In this document: piece by piece, positions 42,466-47,442 of the stretch
Numbering within the stretch: the first letter of the stretch is position 1
Layout: every line of letters starts with the position of its first letter
Assembly: GCA_012728335.1 (NCBI GenBank)
Contig: JAAYFG010000029.1
Location: forward strand, 1-47,442
Length of the DNA: 47,442 bases
Origin: Tissierellia bacterium
Lineage (GTDB): Bacteria > Bacillota > Clostridia > Tissierellales > Peptoniphilaceae
Reading direction: 5' to 3'
Made by a program: the position numbers and the translations under genes
The notes under the pieces: model-generated
Database searches by the model: none
What the model was told of the DNA's origin: nothing
Seen by the model: the letters and a program-made list of their open reading frames with translations, nothing else

Positions 42466-42584
42466 GTGATGTTGTAAGAAGAAGTATCCGCTTCTCACCT
42501 CGTGGCGATTGAGCCTAAAGGTTTATAAATAAACGAGTATTAATTACTATGTTATTTGAGTGCGGGTATTTTACCCGCTTTTTT
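42466..42584 (+). ncRNA. Ribosomal protein leader (L20-type attenuator) before infC
   Basis: The untranslated leader between the promoter and infC contains the segment CCGCTTCTCACCTCGTGGCG and ends in a terminator hairpin. Position and form fit the L20 leader by which Firmicutes repress infC-rpmI-rplT through L20 binding. I recognise it mainly by context and have not folded it; an Rfam search is the test. Confidence 0.6.
42562..42584 (+). terminator. Attenuator terminator in the infC leader
   Basis: A 7-bp stem GCGGGTA/TACCCGC with a 3-base loop and six T, 28 bases upstream of the infC start. Placed between promoter and operon, it acts as the regulated terminator of the leader. Confidence 0.85.
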
Positions 42585-42612
42585 ATTTGCATAAATTTGG
42601 AGGTGCTTAAAT

Positions 42613-43125
42613 ATTAAAGAACTTCAGATCAATGAAGAGATACGTGATAAGGAGATAAGATTAATAGGAGATGAAGGCGAACAATTAGGAGTTATGACTC
42701 CTAGACAAGCTATGGAACTAGCAATTGAAAAGAGATTAGATCTTGTAAAAATTGCACCTAATGCTAAGCCACCTGTTTGTAAAATCATGGATTATGGCAA
42801 GTACAAATACGAAGCCACTAAGAGAGAAAAAGAATCCAAGAAGAAACAAAAGGTCATCAATGTTAAGGAAATTAGACTTTCTCCGAATATCGAGTCACAC
42901 GACCTTTCTGTTAAGGCCAATAGAACTATTGATTTCTTAAAAAATGGCGACAGAGTTAAAGTGTCTGTGAGATTTAGAGGTAGAGAGATGGGAAGAACAG
43001 AATTAGGACGTGAAGTATTGGATGATTTCATAGAGCTTACTTCTGAATATGGAGCAGTAGACAAAAAACCAAAATTAGAGGGAAGAAATATGACTATGTT
43101 CTTGTCCCCTAAGTCGAATAAATAG
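42613..43125 (+). CDS. infC: Translation initiation factor IF-3, with ATT start codon
   Basis: This is IF-3 (171 residues from the ATT start). It binds the 30S subunit, prevents premature 50S joining and proofreads the start codon. The open frame continues upstream of the first ATG (42694) as [19 protein letters not shown], the conserved N-terminus, so the true start is ATT 42613, seven bases after GGAGGTG. An AUU start is the classical feature that lets IF-3 limit its own synthesis. [15 protein letters not shown] and the C-terminal [15 protein letters not shown] confirm identity. It heads infC-rpmI-rplT. Confidence 0.96.
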   Translation: MKELQINEEIRDKEIRLIGDEGEQLGVMTPRQAMELAIEKRLDLVKIAPNAKPPVCKIMDYGKYKYEATKREKESKKKQKVINVKEIRLSPNIESHDLSVKANRTIDFLKNGDRVKVSVRFRGREMGRTELGREVLDDFIELTSEYGAVDKKPKLEGRNMTMFLSPKSNK

Positions 43126-43138
43126 GAGGAGTATTTTA

Positions 43139-43330
43139 ATGGGAAAAATGAAAACTCATAAGGGCTCTGCGAAGAGATTCAAGAGAACTGGTACAGGCAA
43201 ACTTAGAAGATATAAGGCATATAAAAGCCATATTACAGGAAAAAAATCTCCAAAGCGTATTAGGAATTTGAGAAAAGGTACTTTGGTGAGTAAATCGGAT
43301 CAAAAAAGAATTGATCACATGATTCCATAA
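43139..43330 (+). CDS. rpmI: Ribosomal protein L35
   Basis: This 63-residue basic 50S subunit protein has typical [20 protein letters not shown] and [19 protein letters not shown] sequences. GGAGGAG precedes ATG 43139. It lies between infC and rplT in the standard order. Confidence 0.97.
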   Translation: MGKMKTHKGSAKRFKRTGTGKLRRYKAYKSHITGKKSPKRIRNLRKGTLVSKSDQKRIDHMIP

Positions 43331-43351
43331 TTAGTTTAGGAGGATATACAA

Positions 43352-43702
43352 ATGGCAAGAGTAAAAAGAGGCGTTAATACGCATAAAAGACATAAAAGAG
43401 TCTTAAAACAATCCAAAGGATATTTTGGTGCAAAGAGTAAACAATTTAAGACAGCTAATCAAGCAGTAATGAAATCATTAAACTATGCATACATTGGTAG
43501 AAAACATAGAAAAAGAGATTTCAGAAAACTTTGGATTCAAAGAATTAATGCAGCGGCAAGACTTAATGGTCTAAGCTATAACAAATTCATTAATGGCTTA
43601 AGAAAAGCTAATGTTGAAGTTAACAGAAAAATGCTTTCTGAAATGGCTATACATGACGCAGAAGGATTTGCTAAATTAGTTGAATTAGCTAAAGAACAAT
43701 AA
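43352..43702 (+). CDS. rplT: Ribosomal protein L20
   Basis: This 116-residue protein is required early in 50S assembly and probably represses this operon through the leader. It has [40 protein letters not shown] and [16 protein letters not shown], as expected. GGAGG precedes ATG 43352. A terminator begins at its stop codon. Confidence 0.97.
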   Translation: MARVKRGVNTHKRHKRVLKQSKGYFGAKSKQFKTANQAVMKSLNYAYIGRKHRKRDFRKLWIQRINAAARLNGLSYNKFINGLRKANVEVNRKMLSEMAIHDAEGFAKLVELAKEQ

Positions 43703-43726
43703 AAGTTCCGCGAGGGACTTTTTTTT
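43703..43726 (+). terminator. Terminator after rplT
   Basis: A 7-bp stem AAGTTCC/GGGACTT (one T-G pair) with GCGA tetraloop and eight T, directly after the rplT stop codon. Confidence 0.88.
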
Positions 43727-43760
43727 CTTTAAATTTTATGATTTAAAGGGATGGAGAATA

Positions 43761-45104
43761 ATGACAGCATTTAATAGAAAATCGAATAAATCACATTTAA
43801 GTCCACCACTATTTCTTCTATTAGGTTTTGCCTTAGTAATAATGGTGGGTACATTTTTATTAAATTTACCTATGTCATCACAAAATGGTGAACCTGTGGG
43901 CTTAGTAAATGCATTTTTCACTGCATCGTCTGCAACTTGTGTAACAGGACTTACAGTTGTGGATACAGCCGCTCACTGGACAGATTTTGGACATGTGGTA
44001 ATAATAACTATGATACAGATAGGCGGACTAGGTCTGATGACTTTTTCTGTACTTTTCTCTATATTATTAGGTAAGAGTATAGGACTTTCTGATAGATTAA
44101 TCATTAAAGAACAGTTTAATCTAGATACTTTAAATGGACTGGTTAAACTATTGAAATATGTAGTACTTATAGCATTTGTAATAGAGGGTATAGGATCTTT
44201 GATTTTTGCTACTAAGTTTATTCCTATGTATGGATTTGGAAGAGGTCTATGGACTTCGATTTTCCATGGGATATCAAGTTTTTGTAATGCAGGATTCAGT
44301 ACGATTCCAGGAAATATTGAACCTTTTAAGAGTGATTTATTAATTAATATCAATATTATGTTGTTGGTAATATTTGGTGGTCTTGGATTTAGCGTAATAG
44401 TAGAAATTTTCAGTAAGAGAAAATTTAGCAAACTATCTGTTCAGGCCAAATTAGTTTTGATAATATCTACTGCCCTTATTTTAATAGGTGCAATAGGTTT
44501 TTTCTTGATGGAAAGAACGAATATGGAAACTATTGGAGGCGAAGGTTTATATACTCAAACACTTCAATCTTTTTTCCAATCAGTAGTTGCTAGAACTGCA
44601 GGGTTTAACTCAGTGAATCTAGCAGGACTTAGGGATTCAACTGCACTTTTATTGGTCATAATGATGTTTGTAGGTGGGTCTCCAGGGTCAACGGCTGGAG
44701 GGTTAAAAACTACAACTGTTGCTACACTTTTCCTTGCAACTTTTTCAGTTATTAGAGGAGAAAAGGACACTGTAGTATTCAACAGAAAGATAGCAGATGA
44801 AACCATAAGGAAATCATTGGCTATTATCGTAATAGCGATATCTCTTATTATAATGATAACTTTGATATTGAGCATAACAGAGGATTTTTCATATATAGAT
44901 ATACTCTATGAAACTGTATCCGCTTATGGTACAGTAGGTGTAACGAAAGGCATTACACCTGAATTATCAAATATTGGTAAAATTATATTGTCTTGCACTA
45001 TGTATATCGGTAGAGTAGGTTCGTTGACAATGGCTTTTGCTTTTGGAAGAAAGCTTAAACTTACGAAACTATCGTATGCAGAAACTAATATAAGTGTAGG
45101 ATAA
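43761..45104 (+). CDS. Potassium transporter membrane subunit (KtrB/TrkH family)
   Basis: This 447-residue integral membrane subunit of a Ktr/Trk potassium uptake system has four pore-type repeats visible: ASSATCVTGLTVVDT, GISSFCNAGFSTIPG, ARTAGFNSVNL (with GGSPGSTAGGLKTTT following) and SAYGTVGVTKGITPE. The Gly in each P-loop is the filter residue. It transports potassium with sodium or by membrane potential, gated by the RCK subunit encoded 18 bases downstream. The start is ATG 43761. Confidence 0.93.
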   Translation: MTAFNRKSNKSHLSPPLFLLLGFALVIMVGTFLLNLPMSSQNGEPVGLVNAFFTASSATCVTGLTVVDTAAHWTDFGHVVIITMIQIGGLGLMTFSVLFSILLGKSIGLSDRLIIKEQFNLDTLNGLVKLLKYVVLIAFVIEGIGSLIFATKFIPMYGFGRGLWTSIFHGISSFCNAGFSTIPGNIEPFKSDLLININIMLLVIFGGLGFSVIVEIFSKRKFSKLSVQAKLVLIISTALILIGAIGFFLMERTNMETIGGEGLYTQTLQSFFQSVVARTAGFNSVNLAGLRDSTALLLVIMMFVGGSPGSTAGGLKTTTVATLFLATFSVIRGEKDTVVFNRKIADETIRKSLAIIVIAISLIIMITLILSITEDFSYIDILYETVSAYGTVGVTKGITPELSNIGKIILSCTMYIGRVGSLTMAFAFGRKLKLTKLSYAETNISVG

Positions 45105-45122
45105 TTGTAAATAGGAGGAAAT

Positions 45123-45770
45123 ATGAAATCATATATAGTTTTTGGTTGTGGAAGATTTGGAGAAGCAGTAGCTAAGACACTTTACGAATTAGGATATGAT
45201 GTTTTGGCAGTAGATGGAGATTTGCAAAAAATACAAGACATAACTCCATATGTGACAGATGCAATACAATGCGACATTTTGGATGAATCGGCATTAGATG
45301 AATTGGGAGTAAGCAATTTCGATGTTGCAGTTATAGCAATAGGGGCAAATCTTGAAGCTTCAATTATTTCAACTATTTACGCTAAAGAACAAGGCGTTAA
45401 AAAAGTTGTTGCTAAAGCGACTTCAGGGCTTCAAGGAACGGTTTTAGAAAAACTTGGAGTAGATATGGTAATCTATCCTGAAAGGGAAATGGGGACCAGA
45501 CTTGCGCATATTTTAGCTAGTAATAGCATTATAGACTATGCCTATTTTTCAAATGACTATGGAATAATTGAAATTGTAATACCAGAAAAATGGATTGGAA
45601 AGACGCTTTCCGAAATAGATTTTAGAAATAAGTATAAAGCGACCGTAATAGCTATTAAAAGAAATGGCAAATTTATAATCACTCCAGTATCGGATGAAAA
45701 ATTCTTAGAGGGCGACAATTTAGTAATCATGGGAAATGAAAAAGACTTAGTCGTAATTGAATCGCTATGA
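45123..45770 (+). CDS. Potassium uptake regulatory subunit (KtrA/TrkA family)
   Basis: This 215-residue peripheral RCK protein has an N-terminal Rossmann domain for nucleotide binding (YIVFGCGRFGEAVAKTLYEL, DVLAVDGD) and a C-terminal TrkA-C domain (EIVIPEKWIGKTLSEIDFR ... FLEGDNLVIMGNEKDL). It gates the membrane subunit encoded just before it. AGGAGG precedes ATG 45123 and its end overlaps the next gene by four bases. Confidence 0.94.
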   Translation: MKSYIVFGCGRFGEAVAKTLYELGYDVLAVDGDLQKIQDITPYVTDAIQCDILDESALDELGVSNFDVAVIAIGANLEASIISTIYAKEQGVKKVVAKATSGLQGTVLEKLGVDMVIYPEREMGTRLAHILASNSIIDYAYFSNDYGIIEIVIPEKWIGKTLSEIDFRNKYKATVIAIKRNGKFIITPVSDEKFLEGDNLVIMGNEKDLVVIESL

Positions 45771-46558
45771 TAATTACATCTAGAGAGAATGGAAAGTATA
45801 AATTCATCAACTCGTTAAAAGTGAAGAAAAATAGGACTAGAGAGAAGAAATTCATCTTAGAGGGTGAAAAAGTTATAGTTGAGTCTTTAGAATTAAATGG
45901 TGTAGTTAAGGAAATTGCATTTTCTAAATCATTTTTTGAAAACTCAAAAAATACGGATACTGTAAACAGTATTATCAACCATAAACTGGAATACAGTATT
46001 TTCACTGATGAGTTGTTTAATAAACTAAGTGAAACTATGACTCCTCAGGGAATATTAGCAGTTTGCAAATCAAATTTACGTGAAGTAGACACGATTCTTC
46101 CATTTGGTAGATATATACTTGTAGACGGATTAAATGATCCAGGTAATCTTGGTGGAATTATTAGATCCATAGATGCTTTTGGACTTGACGGAATCATAAT
46201 AGGACCGGGAACGGTGGATCCTTATAATGATAAAGTAATCCGTTCTACAATGGCATCAATATTTAGAGTACTAATTTATAAGATGGACTCTAAGGAACAA
46301 ATAATGGATTTGAAAAAGTTGAAATTCAAGATATTTTCTGCGAGTCTAAGAAAATCTGTCAGTATTTATGAAGCTGAATTAAGCGATAATTTTGTCTTGA
46401 TAATAGGCAATGAAGCTAATGGTGTTTCAGAATACTTGGAAGATAGCTCTGATGAGAGTATAAGTATACCTATTATTGGAGATGCTGAATCACTAAATGC
46501 GAATGTTGCAGCATCAATATTTATGTATGAATCGACAAAACAACGTGGTGGAAAGTAA
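45767..46558 (+). CDS. SpoU/TrmH family RNA 2'-O-methyltransferase
   Basis: This 263-residue SPOUT methyltransferase has an N-terminal substrate-binding domain (TREKKFILEGEKVIVESLEL, a SpoU_sub_bind sequence) and a C-terminal knot with DPGNLGGIIRSIDAFGLDGI, VIRSTMASIFR, LIIGNEANGVS and SIPIIGDAESLNANVAASI. These three motifs bind SAM and rRNA or tRNA ribose. RlmB or a related 23S rRNA enzyme is likely; the exact nucleotide is not readable. It overlaps ktrA by four bases and the next gene by one. Confidence 0.92.
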   Translation: MIITSRENGKYKFINSLKVKKNRTREKKFILEGEKVIVESLELNGVVKEIAFSKSFFENSKNTDTVNSIINHKLEYSIFTDELFNKLSETMTPQGILAVCKSNLREVDTILPFGRYILVDGLNDPGNLGGIIRSIDAFGLDGIIIGPGTVDPYNDKVIRSTMASIFRVLIYKMDSKEQIMDLKKLKFKIFSASLRKSVSIYEAELSDNFVLIIGNEANGVSEYLEDSSDESISIPIIGDAESLNANVAASIFMYESTKQRGGK

Positions 46559-47259
46559 TGGCAAAGATATGTATATGTGATGTAAAAGCGCCAAAAAAGA
46601 TAATAGATAGTCTTATTAAACGAGGATACGAAATTGTGCCCTCGTTTAATTTAAATGCGTTAAATGGTGGTCTGAAAACACATCCTGATATTCAGATTTT
46701 CAAAATTGATGATAAAAGGGTTATAGTTGAACCAAATACATTAGAGCATTATAAATCTCATTTAAGCAGATATGGAATACAAGTAATTTCAGGCGCGACC
46801 ATATTAGATAATAAATATCCTAGTGACATCGCATATAATATTGCCATGATAGGAAATAGTGTCATACATAATTTAAAATACACTGATAAAAATATTAGCA
46901 ATTTACTTGAAGGTAAGAAGCGTATAAATATTGCACAAGGATATTCTAAATGCAGTATTGTGACACTCCCCAATGGATTTATTACTTCAGATGTGGGAAT
47001 ATACAAGAAGATAGAAAATGAATTCAAATACTCTCTACTAATTGAGAATGGTCATATTGAACTATCTGGATACGATTATGGTTTTTTAGGTGGTGCCACT
47101 GGATATGATGATAAATTATATTTTGCAGGCAGTATAGAAAACCATCCATCATATGAATTGATTCACAGGTTTTTAGAGGGAAATGGGATTGATTACGTAT
47201 CACTTTCTGACGAAAAATTGGTAGATATAGGGACTTTGATGTTTTTAAGTGATAGTTAA
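46558..47259 (+). CDS. Conserved protein of unknown function (DUF6873-like)
   Basis: This 233-residue soluble protein has repeated strand-helix units, for example ICICDVKAPKKIIDSLIKRG, GFITSDVGIYKKIEN and GFLGGATGYDDKLYFAGSIE, with conserved Asp and Gly clusters. It resembles the DUF6873 family, for which a GME (amidinotransferase-like) fold has been suggested; this is recalled family knowledge and not certain. The catalytic Cys of amidinotransferases was not identified. It is probably co-transcribed with the potassium and methyltransferase genes (one-base overlap). The following 92 bases precede hisS. Confidence 0.6.
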   Translation: MAKICICDVKAPKKIIDSLIKRGYEIVPSFNLNALNGGLKTHPDIQIFKIDDKRVIVEPNTLEHYKSHLSRYGIQVISGATILDNKYPSDIAYNIAMIGNSVIHNLKYTDKNISNLLEGKKRINIAQGYSKCSIVTLPNGFITSDVGIYKKIENEFKYSLLIENGHIELSGYDYGFLGGATGYDDKLYFAGSIENHPSYELIHRFLEGNGIDYVSLSDEKLVDIGTLMFLSDS

Positions 47260-47351
47260 ATTACTGGCATTCTTTAAAGTGTGGACTTGATTTTAATTAG
47301 ATTTAATGATAGAGTATTATCAAAATAAAAAAAGAGAGGAGAGGTGAAAGT

Positions 47352-47442
47352 ATGATTAATATAGTAACGCCATCTACGTTGCCAGGTTTTATGGAATTAA
47401 TGCCACAAGATCAAATACTATTCAACAAGATGATGGACACTA
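47352..47442 (+). CDS. hisS: Histidyl-tRNA synthetase, N-terminal fragment
   Basis: Only the first 30 codons are inside the window (MINIVTPSTLPGFMELMPQD ...). This N-terminus, with TPSTLPGFMEL and a following QILFNKMMDT helix, resembles class II histidyl-tRNA synthetases of related Firmicutes. GAGAGGTG precedes ATG 47352. The catalytic motifs lie outside, so a HisZ-type paralogue is not ruled out. Confidence 0.65.
   Translation, partial: MINIVTPSTLPGFMELMPQDQILFNKMMDT

Noticed and set aside
43973-44431. 152-codon minus-strand open frame inside the potassium transporter gene
   Set aside because: It is a mirror of hydrophobic codons of the sense gene and shows no independent signal.

Overview
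This is a 47.4 kb stretch of an AT-rich (roughly two-thirds A+T) low-GC Firmicutes chromosome. The conserved block alaS-ireB-ruvX-DUF1292 ... trmR-trhP-udk and infC-rpmI-rplT, the Gram-positive tad pilus locus with a DUF5702-type and a DUF6382-type gene, and an NifS/NifU pair behind an Rrf2 regulator point to an anaerobic Clostridia/Tissierellia relative, most likely Peptoniphilaceae-like. That placement is inference from gene content. No rRNA, insertion sequence, prophage or CRISPR array was seen.

Layout. (1) 1-2343: the end of a siderophore/iron ABC importer (permease, ATPase, binding lipoprotein). (2) 2501-3373: a VanY-like D,D-carboxypeptidase lipoprotein with a 16-fold Pro-Glu repeat. 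(3) 3564-14766: a complete tad (type IVc) pilus operon: TadZ-like, TadA, TadB, TadC, Flp1-like pilin, two TadE-like pseudopilins, a large DUF5702-type protein broken by one in-frame TAG, a lipoprotein, a prepilin peptidase, a WG-repeat protein and a DUF6382-like protein. (4) 14782-15553: a promoter pair, five tRNAs (Glu, Thr, Tyr, Gly, Arg) and a terminator. (5) 15617-17320: xdhC and mocA, maturation factors for molybdenum hydroxylases. (6) 17658-24336: a three-subunit molybdenum hydroxylase, an aromatic-amino-acid-lyase homologue that lacks the Ala-Ser-Gly triad needed for the MIO cofactor, and a BCCT betaine-type transporter. (7) 24398-29550: a LysR regulator divergent from an operon of SSS symporter, 35-residue membrane peptide, PuuD-like C26 hydrolase and two tandem proteins of the L-2-amino-thiazoline-4-carboxylate (ATC) hydrolase family. 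(8) 29594-31825: Rrf2/IscR-like regulator, cysteine desulfurase and NifU/IscU scaffold. (9) 31873-47442: housekeeping genes: AI-2E family protein, alaS, ireB, aldo/keto reductase-ferredoxin, ruvX, DUF1292, fur, RNase J, trmR, U32 peptidase, a uridine kinase gene with an in-frame TGA, the leader-controlled infC-rpmI-rplT operon, a Ktr/Trk potassium system, a SpoU methyltransferase, a conserved unknown and the start of hisS.

The most interesting part is 15617-29550. The lyase without MIO beside a betaine-type transporter fits ergothionase, which removes trimethylamine from ergothioneine (a thiol-histidine betaine) without needing MIO. The adjacent molybdenum hydroxylase could oxidise the thioimidazole ring of thiourocanate. 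The neighbouring LysR-linked operon encodes hydrolases of a family known for opening sulfur/nitrogen five-membered rings. I therefore propose an anaerobic ergothioneine (or related thio-imidazole betaine) import and degradation island. Family assignments rest on sequence; the substrate and pathway order are inference.

Three genes (the permease at the left edge, the DUF5702-type gene and udk) each carry a single in-frame stop in otherwise well-preserved sequence. That suggests either recent mutation or base errors in the assembly.
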